Source of the DNA: Gnetum montanum
Lineage: Eukaryota; Streptophyta; Gnetopsida; Gnetales; Gnetaceae
Assembly: GCA_015680685.1 (NCBI GenBank)
Contig: MNCI01011117.1
Span: 1-64,000, forward strand
DNA length: 64,000 nucleotides
Direction of reading: 5' to 3'
Shown here piece by piece: positions 34,937-44,727 of the stretch (position 1 is the first letter of the stretch; the number at the start of each line of letters is the position of its first letter). The notes beneath the pieces were generated by a model that was given only the letters and a program-made list of their open reading frames with translations, had not been told where the DNA came from and searched no databases. The position numbers and the translations under genes are program-made.

Positions 34937-37428
34937 TTAAATGTAGAACGGTTTCAAGAACACATGATTGGTTGGATTGGCAAGCTCGTTTCCTTCCATG
35001 TCAGCTAGTTTGAATGCTCCGTTGTCAAATGCTTTAGTAACCAAGTAAGGCCCTTCCCAGTTAGCTGAGAATTTGTCCGGGTGTTCCCGAACGGCCTTAA
35101 GCACAAGGTCGCCTTCTTTGATAGGGTGCTTGTTGATGTTATGCTGATGTCGTTGCCATTGTTATTTTTGGTATCATTCGATTTGGTCAAGTGCGCGCAT
35201 GCATTCCTCTTCCACCGAGTCCAGGTCGATGATGCGTAGATCATTGTTCTGCCCGTCGTCAAGGAGCCCGGAAAGTGTGATCCTTAAAGATGGTACCTGC
35301 AATTCCAAAGGTAAAACAACTTCTGAATCGTAAACCAGACTATATGGTGTTTTACCTGTTGACGTCCGGTGCATAGTACGGTATGCCCACAATGCGTACA
35401 CCAATTGTTCGTGCCATTTTCTTTTGCTCTGGGTAAGCATTTTCTTAAGTATTGCAATAATTGTCTTGTTTGTTGCTTCTGCTTACCCATTGCTTTGAGG
35501 ATAGTAAGGGGATGAAAACGAGTGTTTTATCCCCAGACTGTCACAAAAGGTTTTGGTCTCGGCACTGCTAAATTGTGGCCCGTTATCAGTGATGATTGTC
35601 ATGGGAATGCTGAAATGGGTTACAATGTTTTCGAGGATGAAATTGCACACATGTTTAGATGTGGTTTTGCGAAGGGGAGCAGCTTCTACCCACTTCGTAA
35701 AATATTCGNNNNNNNNNNNNNNNNNNNNNNNNNNNNNNNNNNNNNNNNNNNNNNNNNNNNNNNNNNNNNNNNNNNNNNNNNNNNNNNNNNNNNNNNNNNN
35801 NNNNNNNNNNNNNNNNNNNNNNNNNNNNNNNNNNNNNNNNNNNNNNNNNNNNNNNNNNNNNNNNNNNNNNNNNNNNNNNNNNNNNNNNNNNNNNNNNNNN
35901 NNNNNNNNNNNNNNNNNNNNNNNNNNNNNNNNNNNNNNNNNNNNNNNNNNNNNNNNNNNNNNNNNNNNNNNNNNNNNNNNNNNNNNNNNNNNNNNNNNNN
36001 NNNNNNNNNNNNNNNNNNNNNNNNNNNNNNNNNNNNNNNNNNNNNNNNNNNNNNNNNNNNNNNNNNNNNNNNNNNNNNNNNNNNNNNNNNNNNNNNNNNN
36101 NNNNNNNNNNNNNNNNNNNNNNNNNNNNNNNNNNNNNNNNNNNNNNNNNNNNNNNNNNNNNNNNNNNNNNNNNNNNNNNNNNNNNNNNNNNNNNNNNNNN
36201 NNNNNNNNNNNNNNNNNNNNNNNNNNNNNNNNNNNNNNNNNNNNNNNNNNNNNNNNNNNNNNNNNNNNNNNNNNNNNNNNNNNNNNNNNNNNNNNNNNNN
36301 NNNNNNNNNNNNNNNNNNNNNNNNNNNNNNNNNNNNNNNNNNNNNNNNNNNNNNNNNNNNNNNNNNNNNNNNNNNNNNNNNNNNNNNNNNNNNNNNNNNN
36401 NNNNNNNNNNNNNNNNNNNNNNNNNNNNNNNNNNNNNNNNNNNNNNNNNNNNNNNNNNNNNNNNNNNNNNNNNNNNNNNNNNNNNNNNNNNNNNNNNNNN
36501 NNNNNNNNNNNNNNNNNNNNNNNNNNNNNNNNNNNNNNNNNNNNNNNNNNNNNNNNNNNNNNNNNNNNNNNNNNNNNNNNNNNNNNNNNNNNNNNNNNNN
36601 NNNNNNNNNNNNNNNNNNNNNNNNNNNNNNNNNNNNNNNNNNNNNNNNNNNNNNNNNNNNNNNNNNNNNNNNNNNNNNNACCTGGTTACGGAAGAGGTAA
36701 TGTCGCCATTTTCTTAAAGAAAAGACCAAAGCTAAACATGACTTCTCCACATCGTTGTACTTTTTCTCGTGGGCAACTAATGCATGGCTCAAGTAATATC
36801 CAGGGACTTCGATTCCATCATCTTGTTTCTGGCAAAGCATAGACACGATTGACGATTCCGAAGTGGCAAGGTAGATGTAAAATGATTTATCGTTTTTGGG
36901 CGGGTAAACTGTAGGCAGTCGAGCAAGTGCTATTTTGATTTTCTTGAATGCTTCTTGGCACTGCGGAGTCCATTCAAAATGGATGTTTTTGCGTAATAGG
37001 TGATTCATAGGTTTTAGTTTGTCTGTCAGTTTTTCTATGAAGCGCCTGATAAACTGCAATCTACCTTGTAGACCTCGAAGTTCGGTAAGGTTGCCTGGTG
37101 GTTTCAGGTTTGTTATGGCCTTAACCTTATCGGGGTCCACCCGTATTCCTGCCTCTGATGCTATAAATCCAAGCATTTTGCCTGTTTTGACGCCGAAGAC
37201 ATACTTTATTGGGTTAAGCCTCAGTTCATACTTCAGACAACGTTTTAATACTAAGTTGAGATCTTGTACATGTTGTTCCTCTGTTTTTGACTTAACTACA
37301 ATGTCATCCACGTAGTCGTTGAGTGAGTGTAATATGTAATCGCTAAAGATAAATGTCATCACTCTTTGATACATGGCTCCAGCGTTCTTGAGACCAAAGG
37401 ACATCATTTTGTGGTGTTTCACATGCAT
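34937..37428 (-). pseudogene. R7 pol: reverse transcriptase, RNase H, (gap), integrase
   Basis: From 37428 the minus strand is open for about 250 codons to the gap: MSFGLKNAGAMYQRVMTF, then the catalytic YVDDIVVKSK (about 37315-37290), LGFIASEAGIRVDPDKV, then the RNase H start (FEWTPQCQEAFKKIK, IYLATSESSIVSMLCQ). After the gap: EYFTKWVEAAPLRK, TDNGPQF (about 35590-35570, second catalytic Asp), SPYYPQSNG followed by an in-frame TAA where Gln is expected, AEATNKTI (catalytic Glu), WAYRTMHRTSTGKTPYSLVY, then after a frameshift GDLVLKAV and NWEGPYLVTKAF, ending at TAA 34939-34937. Style fits the Tat clade. It is a pseudogene because its 5' part is missing and it has one stop and one shift. Confidence 0.85.
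35710..36679. other. Assembly gap (run of N)
   Basis: About 970 Ns inside R7 pol. RNase H end and integrase zinc finger and first catalytic Asp should lie here. Open frames drawn across it are not evidence of anything. Confidence 0.98.
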
Positions 37429-38040
37429 ATTTGTCTACTCCTTTGAGAAGCTGTCAACCACGTGGTGTCTACTACTTGTTGTGTGGTTGCTACATACAGG
37501 CATATTTGGTTCAAAGTTTCAAGAGCACACCTGTTACATGGATGAATTTCCTCCATGTCATCACCTGATGAATCATTGTATGTGATGCATGGAACTTTCC
37601 TCTTCTCGATCTTTCCACAAATGTTTATCTTAGAAATTTCCAAGGAAAGATCGTGGATCCTAAGCCATGTGTCTACTATACTAAGCCATGTCCTTTCCAT
37701 TATAATTGGGAAGTCTCCTTCATTGTTGTTTACTTCAATCACTAGGAAATTAGCTGGGTAAGACCAACCACACACAGTGGTAATAATGTCCTCCACCAAT
37801 CCCAAGGGAATGGTGATGGACTAGTCTGCCAGCTCTAGTTGAATGTTGCTCTTCTTAAGTTGTGGCAGGTTTCAGGTGTGATACATCTCTTGTGAAATCA
37901 AGTTAACTCTAGAACTTGAGTCAAGAAGAGCCCTATGTGGTTCATTTTCAGTGATCTGCAAATACATTTAAGGGACTCCCAGGGTTACTTAGTTTCCTGG
38001 GAAGGTGACCTACCTTGATCCAGTTAGTTACAGTATGCGT
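37429..38040 (-). pseudogene. R6 aspartic protease region
   Basis: Minus strand around 37930-37900 reads LLDSSSRVNLIS, where R9 has DSGSGVNLIS; the catalytic D-S-G triad has become D-S-S. It continues LKKSNIQLELAD, IPLGLVEDIITTVCGWSYPA, NFLVIEVNN, FPIIMERTWL, a retropepsin fold pattern. The run stays open to 37419, but at about 37428 it changes abruptly into R7 RT. Two stops (after YHT and LELAD) break the front. Family role: cuts the gag-pol polyprotein. Confidence 0.75.
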
Positions 38041-38199
38041 TAACATAATCGTATGCGTTAAGCTCTGATTTTGGATGGAAGGGTGCTCCGAAGTGTTAGA
38101 TGGTGATGAAGGAGTGTACATGGGCTCAACCGCTTGTTGTTGCGAGGGTTTGTCTAGGCTTTTGGTTCTGAAGTAGGGTCTTCTCTTTTTACAGTTGTC

Positions 38200-40558
38200 A
38201 AAACCAATAGTAGGTTGAATATTTACAACTCTCGCAGCGTGATGTTGCTACGGTTGAGGAGGAAGTTTCCCTTGCATTGTTGGAGCAAGAGGTGTTATGG
38301 GAACTACTCGTGGTAGAAGAGGTGTGGATGGATTAGGAGGATGGTATGGGTATGGAGTGTCTCCCAGAGGAGAAGGAGTCCTTCTAAAGTACTCCCGAAC
38401 TTGGTAGTGATGGTTGGGAGTTGTGTGACTCATAGAGTCACTTGGAGAAATCGGCTGCTACACATAATATCCATAAGAGTCAGGCTTCCAGTAAGGGTAC
38501 TGATGTTTTGGTGATGGCATCCCCCATGACTGTGGGTATTGCCACTACTGATGCTATTCGATGGACTGTGGTGGAGTTCCACTTAAATAATACATTAGTG
38601 GTTGGTGGAACTACCTTGGGTTACCTTGTGGATAAGGTAACCTTTGGGGTGTTTGCCGTTTGTTGAGTCTTGGATTAAGCGCATACACCCCAGACTCCTA
38701 TAGATGTGAGATGATGGGGCAACATCCCTTCAAATGGTCATAGTGGCAGATCTCACATCCACCATCATCGTCTGTGTCAGAGTCCATTGCCACATCAGAG
38801 TTAGTGATTTTCCCCTTACCCTTGTTATGTGCAGGGCTTGAATCTCTCCACTTTTTCTTACCTTTGTCACTACTTTTGTCTACCTTAGACTCTTCTACAA
38901 TTTTTAAGAAATTTTCAATTTTAGAGTCTAAGGAACTCCATACATCATCTACCTTAGCTGTATTTCAGTTGTGAGTTTTTGAAGCGGCAATGTCTTTCTA
39001 TTCATCAACTCTTCAAGTGGTGACTCATCCTCTTCATCACAAAATTTCACTCCCTTCTTTTGAAGGGAGGGATCATGGTTGTATTCTTCCACACTTTCCC
39101 TTTTGCATAGCTCACCTTCTTCTTTTGCTACTTGTTCCAACAAGCTATGCACTTCATGGACTCTAAGTTGTGAGAGTCTCCCTTGGGCATAAGTCCCAAG
39201 GGTTCTTCTAGTTTCATGCCTTACCCCATCCATGATGTGGCAAAGTTGATCCCGCTAAGCGTATCCATGGCCTAGGCAACGATGTAACAATGTGTAGTAG
39301 TGGGCCATGACAGCATCCAAGGGTTCATATGTACCTTGTTTGCAGCCTTGGATCTACTTACGCAAATTGGACATTTTGGAGTACGTCTGATACTTTGCAT
39401 TGAACAGTTCTAGCATCATACTCCACCTCCTGATGGTTTTTAGTTCTAAGGATCGGTACCAGCTCTCTGCTTCTTTCGTGAGTGTCCTTGGGAACAACTT
39501 AAGTTTTTGCCACTCATTTTCTATATTCTATAAGGTGCAGGCATCGTGGAATGCCTGTAAATGATTTTGCGGATCAACATTGTATCCTCCTTCAAATCGT
39601 GGGATGTTGTTCATGTCTAATTGTTTGATCCGACCATCTTTTAAATGCCTTGTGGGAATCCTAATTGCCTCCGTTATGTCAAGCATACTTTGAGTTGCGA
39701 GTAGGGGCTCATCATGGTCATCTCTTTCATGACACCTGTGATGTCTGCGTTGTTCCCTACTCTCCCTACGTCCTTACCCTTGTCCTCTCTCTCAACTTTC
39801 CCGTCGAGGTCTTTTGTTTTGTTTACTTTTATCCTCACCTTTATGTTCATGGTGGCTGTACCCAGATGTGGAAGGAGAGGGTGAGTGATGTGAAGAAGGA
39901 AAAGAAGAAGGGGAACCATCACCATGATGATGTTTCTTGCCTTCCCTTTACGGTCCCGATCGTGGTGACGATCTAAGTGCTCATCCTTAGCATAAGTGGT
40001 TGTTCCCTCTATGAATAGTTGGCATTCATGGGCATCAAAACCATGGTTATGTATCATTGATCATAGATTCTAATACCTAACCTCCTCACCATCGTTAGGA
40101 GGGGGAACATCATTTGTTAAAGAACCTATGATAAGGGGTTCCTCATCTCCTATTTCACTAAGGACATGCGGAACCTTGCCCTTCAATAGTGCATGTTGGC
40201 TCTCCTGCCTTAATTCTCTCATACGTTGGGTATCTGTGGGATAATAATCCCTCATGTCAAAATCTTTCGCAATGTATTCAGCAACTAATTTAGTCATGCC
40301 TATCTGTGCCAAGGCACAAAAAAGCATGCGAGAGATTGATCGATCTGGGGATAACACAATGTTACCTTGAAAATCTCTCCATCGCAAATATTCGTCCTGA
40401 TGGAGAATAAAAGTAAAATTAGGAATATACTCATCAGGATGGGTATATGTCATCTTATATTGTTGATGCACCGGCTAATTTTGGTTATGTGTTTTATGTT
40501 GCTGACTGTCTCTAGTATGGTCCTTAGGTGGTGAGTTGCTCTTATGAGAAGAAGCCAT
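38200..40558 (-). pseudogene. R6 gag
   Basis: ATG at 40558-40556 (MASSHKSNSPPKDHTRD). The N-terminal block KMTYTHPDEY, FTFILHQDEYLRWRDFQG, SISRMLFCALAQIGM is open from 40471 to 40070. A His/Arg/Lys-rich linker follows (about 40050-39700). Capsid at about 39600-39230 has ESWYRSLE, LFNAKYQTYSKMSNLRK, GHGYA and GVRHETRRTLGTYAQG, continuing to about 38950. Zinc knuckle CEICHYDHLKGCC at 38757-38719. A Pro-rich tail reaches about 38200. Stops are few but frames shift several times. Product by family: capsid/nucleocapsid. Confidence 0.8.
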
Positions 40559-40679
40559 TGTTATCGGTGTGCTAATTCACCATTATAAAACTTTTTCTTT
40601 TGATTAACTCGAAGGTTTGTTAAGGCTCACAATGATGTGAATGATATCCTTATGTTCTATATGACACACAAACACTTAG

Positions 40680-40697
40680 TCCCTGGCAATGGCACCA
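40680..40697 (-). other. R6 primer binding site (tRNA-Asp)
   Basis: Minus strand TGGTGCCATTGCCAGGGA, 15 of 18 matches to TGGCGCCGTTGCCGGGGA; all three changes fall on CpG sites and are transitions. Confidence 0.85.
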
Positions 40698-40698
40698 A

Positions 40699-41628
40699 TG
40701 ATGAGTGGCGAGGTACCCCTACACTCAACCATACAAAACGAGCGTAGCATGCGCGATCCAATCGACCTCCGCAGACTAAATGCCTACACGCCCGATGGAA
40801 CACTTGGGGTTAATCATTCGTTGTCTTCCCATACTTACTTGTAGTTGTCACGGTGTATGGTTAAGTAAGTCCGAGGTATATGATTTTTATAGTCTTTTAT
40901 GTGTTTTCCTCCTAAGCTATTGAGGTGAAGGGTTGAGAAAGCTAACTAACTCTAACTAAGGACTAAGTCTAAATTAACTAGCGTCAGCATCCGTTCCCAC
41001 TTATCGTACACACCCTAAACTATGCAACTATGGCTACCAAACGTTAATCGTTACTAGGATCAATACATGTAACGCACGTGCTCGAAGTGGTCGTACTGAG
41101 GCACTTAACTAGCCTAAACGTGATGAGCAGCTAATTCCTTGACTAGCCGTACACATCCATAGATTCTCGTAATCAAGTCGTACTCATCCCGCATTCTAGG
41201 AGTTGAGGGTGAGAGAGACTAATTGCGATGAGCAGCTGATTCCTTGATTAGTAGTACACATTAGTCAGTGCTCGTAACCAAGTCGTACTCATGCTGCACT
41301 AATGTAGGTAATAAATAACAAGTAAGAAATAACATGTAATAAATCCTATTCCATGCACTGTAAGCTTTATCCACAAAGCTCATCTTTATTGTTGTACACA
41401 ACTTACGTTCAGGTACAAAGCTGTTCGAATAAAGATCCGTTCACTTGGGGACTCCTACTGTGGGCACATGGAAAATATTCTATCTCTGGAGTGATCAATC
41501 TGCCAGAGTTTTTCTACTTCTAGCCTATGATGGAAAACAAGGGGAATGCTGCCTCTTATTTATAGATTTGGCGACGGATTGCGATATCACGTACGCGATA
41601 TTGTAGGGGCTGCTGCGATATCGCATCC
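40699..41628 (-). repeat. R6 5' LTR, U3 end deleted
   Basis: Plus strand starts TGATGAGTGG and aligns with 29349-30356 up to the palindrome GCGATATCGC. It then stops near 41628, about 25 bases before the expected ACTCATCA, and becomes copia LTR. The block repeated in its partner is also doubled here (41120-41201 and 41225-41299). TATA box near 41550-41565. Confidence 0.8.
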
Positions 41629-42065
41629 CATGATTTGAAGTGAAAGCATTGTATTAAGGTATTAACTTGGAGACGTGAGTCTTGTTGGTGTTGATTTGAG
41701 ATCTATTGGGATAACAGATTGGGTATTTGAAAAAGTTACAAGGATGGCTTGTGTTCTAAATATTTGAGAAGAATAGAAGGCACATCAGCATTGTTGTGGA
41801 AGTAGGGTAAAAAGGGCCTGAACCACATAACTCTCTGTGTTCTTGTGCTATTTTTACTGTTTTCATTCTGCTTTCATTTTGTTACCATAGCAAATGTTTG
41901 CTAGACTTTAGAATGTTTTGAGAGTGATTTATAGTGTTTCTTGACCTGCTATAGCGCAATATTTTTCCTCTAATGATTTATTCAGATCTGTAGGGTTCTA
42001 ATAATTTCTTTAGAGCATTTGTAGTGTGTTTTCAGATATAATTGTTTTCAAATCTGATTATAACA
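41629..42065 (+). repeat. R8 5' LTR, 5'-truncated
   Basis: From TTTGAAGTGAAAGCATTG onward it matches 44296-44727 closely, including the end GATCTGATTATAACA. The join to the R6 LTR is within a few bases of 41629. Confidence 0.85.
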
Positions 42066-42067
42066 AT

Positions 42068-42080
42068 TGGTATCAGAGCT
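42068..42080 (+). other. R8 primer binding site (initiator tRNA-Met)
   Basis: TGGTATCAGAGCT two bases after the LTR, the standard plant copia site. Confidence 0.92.
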
Positions 42081-42092
42081 AGATTTAAAGAT

Positions 42093-43419
42093 ATGAAGAG
42101 GCTGCAAACAACAGAAAGATTGGTAGGAAGGAACTGGAATGTTTGGAGCATTTTGATGAAGGCTATTTTAGCACAAAAGGAGTGCCAAGAGGCCCTAGAA
42201 CCCTCTCAACTAGCAGGAATGTTAAATGTTGATTGGAGGAAATTAAGACTAGAGCATTATCTTTCATTTATCCAACCCTAAGTAATGAGATTTTGGCCTC
42301 AATAAAACCTGATATGGATCTACATGATCTGTGGTAAATGTTAAAGAATAGGTTTGACAAAGTATCAGGTTTGAATACCTTTCACATTTATCAGAAAGTT
42401 TTTAGATGCAAGAAGAGATCTGATGTGTCCTTTCAAGATCATTTGGATGAGATGATAGGAAATCTGAATAAGTTGAAAGAATATAAAATTGTTATTCCAG
42501 ATTTAGTTAAATCCTATGCTTTGTTAGAATTCTTACTTGATTCCTGGTTTGAAATTGTGACATGAATTACTACTTCTATGAGTGTTTCATCTATGACATT
42601 TGAATAGGTTGTGTTTACACTTTAGGATTCAGAAGGAAGAGTATATTAGTCTTCTAGATCTGGAAATGTTCATGTAGTAGAGGAAAGAGGTAGAAGTAGG
42701 AGACGTTTCCCAAGTAGAGGAAAAAGCATGGACAGAGGAGTATCACATGGCAGAACTCAAACTCAAGTGTGTTGGTACTGCAAGAAGAAATGTCATTTAA
42801 AGAAGGATTGCTTTGCATGGAAAGCACAGAAAAATAAAGGAAAGGAGAAGAAGTCAGAAGAAGGAACATCAAAGGTACATGTAGCTAATGAAAACGTTAG
42901 TTTTCTTATTCAAGAACAATGTACAATGGTGGAAGATGGATGTAGTAGTGACATCTAGTTAATTGGCTCAGATGCCTCCTTTCATATTTGTCCAGATAAG
43001 TCTTGTTTTGCATCTTATCATAAAGTTGAATATAGTTTTGTATATGCTGCTAATGGAAAATCTTTAAAAGTTCTTGGAATTAGAAGTATAAGTTTGCAAC
43101 AAGCAGGGATGCCAAAGGTGACAATAGATAACGTTAGACATGTTCCTAACGTTACAAAGAAGTTGATTTTAGTTCCACAGCTAGATGATTCAGGTCTGAA
43201 TTTTAGTAGTGGAGGTGGACATTGGAGGATTTCCAGAGGAATCATGACCATTTTGAAAGTAAAGAAGGAGGGAAGCTTATATACATTGATGGCAGATTCA
43301 TGCAACTCTATTGCAATAGTATTTGATACAAAAAATTTTGAAGTGTGACATAGACGTCTTGGACACACTGGCTGGTCAAGCTTAAAGGTACTTTAAAATC
43401 AGACACTGATTCCTGATAT
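42093..43419 (+). pseudogene. R8 gag, protease and pre-integrase remnant
   Basis: ATG at 42093 (MKRLQTTERLVGRNWNVW). Gag pieces follow: LKNRFDKVSGLNTFHIYQKV, KKRSDVSFQDHLDEMIGNLN. Zinc knuckle CWYCKKKCHLKKDC at 42770-42811 (CX2CX4HX4C, the usual spacing, unlike the Athila-type gags here). The protease site at about 42961 reads LIGSDASFHICPD in place of LDSGAS, so its catalytic order is scrambled. Then RHVPNVTKKLILVPQL and, after a stop, HRRLGHTGWSSLKVL, the pre-integrase box. At about 43415 it jumps into the end of RT. Stops at about 42280, 42334, 42566 and 42958. Confidence 0.85.
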
Positions 43420-44020
43420 TGCTTATGCCGTTGGAGTAGTTAGTAGATTTATGACCAACTATGGGTGGAATCACTGGTTAGTTGTCAAATGGATTTAAAA
43501 ATATTTAAAGGGCAAAAAAGTGCATTGCTTATGTTTTGGAGATGCTAATCTACACATTGAAGGTTTTGTAGATGCAAACTTTATTGTTGATCATGATACA
43601 AGACAATCTTCTATAGGGTGCACATTTATTTTTGGTGGTGCAGCAGTGAGTTGGTTGTCATGTCTACAACCACTAGTAACTTTATCTACAATTGAATTAG
43701 AGTACGTAGCCCTCATAGAAGCATGCAAGGAGATGTTATGGATGAAGAGATTTTTGCAGTCTCTTGGATTAAAACAACAAAGGTATGTTTTGTTTTGTGA
43801 TATTTTGAGTGCAATCCATCTTGCAAAGAATTCTGCCTTTCATGCTAGGACAAAACATATAGATGTATGATTCCACTTCATAAGAGAAATCATAGAGGAT
43901 GGCTTGGTGCATGTTCAAAAGGTCCATACAAAGCTCAATGTTGCTAATGCTTTAACAAAACCAGTGGTAGCTAAAAAACACACTTTCTGTAGAAAGAAGC
44001 TTGGGATAACTGAAGCTTAA
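43420..44020 (+). pseudogene. R8 RT end and RNase H
   Basis: Starts in the conserved RT end (PDIAYAVGVVSRFM), then KYLKGKKVHCLCFGDANLHI, EGFVDANFIVDHDTRQSSIG and FIFGGAAVSWLS. LSTIELEYVALIEACKEMLW, DILSAIHLAKNSAFHARTKH (here the usual DN is DI) and NVANALTKPVV follow, ending at TAA 44018-44020. These are the Ty1/copia RNase H motifs in order. Two stops inside (about 43497 and 43868). Confidence 0.88.
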
Positions 44021-44064
44021 TCAGAAGTGCACATCTCTTAAAAGCTGGTTGGATTTGTCTTCAA

Positions 44065-44073
44065 TGGGGAGTT
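44065..44073 (+). other. R8 polypurine tract
   Basis: TGGGGAGTT just before the LTR start TGTTGGAAAA. Confidence 0.75.
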
Positions 44074-44727
44074 TGTTGGAAAAATAAAGACAAATACATT
44101 AATTTTTGTATTTCCTTTTATGGTGTATTTGATGTGGGGATGTGTTTTATCCCATATGTATTAGGATTGGGGTTTGGTCCTCATGTTTCCTCATAAATAG
44201 GAGGCTTGGTGGTTTATCCCACATGTATTAGGATTGGGGTTTGGTCCTCATGTTTCTTCATAAATAGAAGGCTTGGGATAGCCTTTACAGTATGCTTTGA
44301 AGTGAAAGCATTGTATCAAGGTTTTACCATGGAGACGTAAGTCTTGTTGGTGTTGATCTGAGATCTGTTGGAATAACACATTGGGTGCTTGGAAAAGTTA
44401 CAAGGACGGCTTGTGTCCTAAAGATTTGAGAAGAATAGAAGGTAGATCAACCTTGTTGTGGAAGTAGAGTAAAAAGGGCCTAAACCACATAACTCTCTAT
44501 GTTCTTGTGCTATTTTTACTATTTTCATTCTGCTTTCATTTTGTTATCACAGCAAATTTTTGCTAGAGTTTAGAACATTTTGAGAGTGATTTATAGTGTT
44601 TCTTGACCTACTACAGCGCAATATTTTGCCTCTAATAATTTATTTAGATCTGTAGGGTTCTAATAATTTCTCTAGAGCATTTGTAGCATGTTTTCAGATC
44701 TAATTGTTTTTAGATCTGATTATAACA
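44074..44727 (+). repeat. R8 3' LTR
   Basis: TGTTGGAAAA to GATTATAACA, 654 bases. It contains a local duplication: cccacatgtattaggattgg-type text occurs at about 44150-44170 and 44217-44238. TATA-like CATAAATAGG occurs twice with it. Confidence 0.9.

Larger units (their letters stand above)
32298..37428 (-). mobile_element. R7: Tat-like Ty3/gypsy element, 5'-truncated
   Basis: Richer in G+C and CpG than its surroundings and with longer open frames, so probably the youngest insertion here. It consists of a 3' LTR (32298-33416), a 3' region with a tandem array, and pol from the RT palm to the integrase end. Gag, protease, the RT start and 5' LTR are missing; at 37428 the sequence jumps into R6 protease. 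No target duplication can be scored. Confidence 0.7.
29349..41628 (-). mobile_element. R6: Athila-like element, interrupted by R7, right end lost
   Basis: 3' LTR 29349-30356, 5' LTR 40699-41628 (its U3 end missing), primer site, gag and protease on the minus strand. RT, RNase H and integrase of R6 itself are gone; in their place is R7. The left flank TCTAT has no partner because the right LTR end was deleted. It sits in R3 ORF2. Confidence 0.75.
41629..44727 (+). mobile_element. R8: Ty1/copia element, internally deleted
   Basis: 3' LTR 44074-44727 is whole; the 5' LTR (41629-42065) lacks its first 220 bases or so. Primer site, gag and RNase H are present, but integrase and nearly all of RT are missing: only about 2 kb of interior remains against the usual 4 kb or more. 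It lies in R3 gag, splitting the zinc-knuckle codons; right flank ACAAC (44728-44732), left flank lost. Confidence 0.88.

Noticed and set aside
35522-36842. Long plus-strand open frames across the gap, and the 580-residue reading of the minus-strand frame
   Set aside because: They are produced by the run of Ns. Only the real bases on the minus strand carry RT and integrase motifs.
38518-38532. Further purine-tract motif copies in the gag tails (38518, 24411, 59546)
   Set aside because: These lie in coding sequence (SWG then M or R, next to a Pro-rich or Tyr-rich stretch) shared by the gag genes, so protein conservation explains them.
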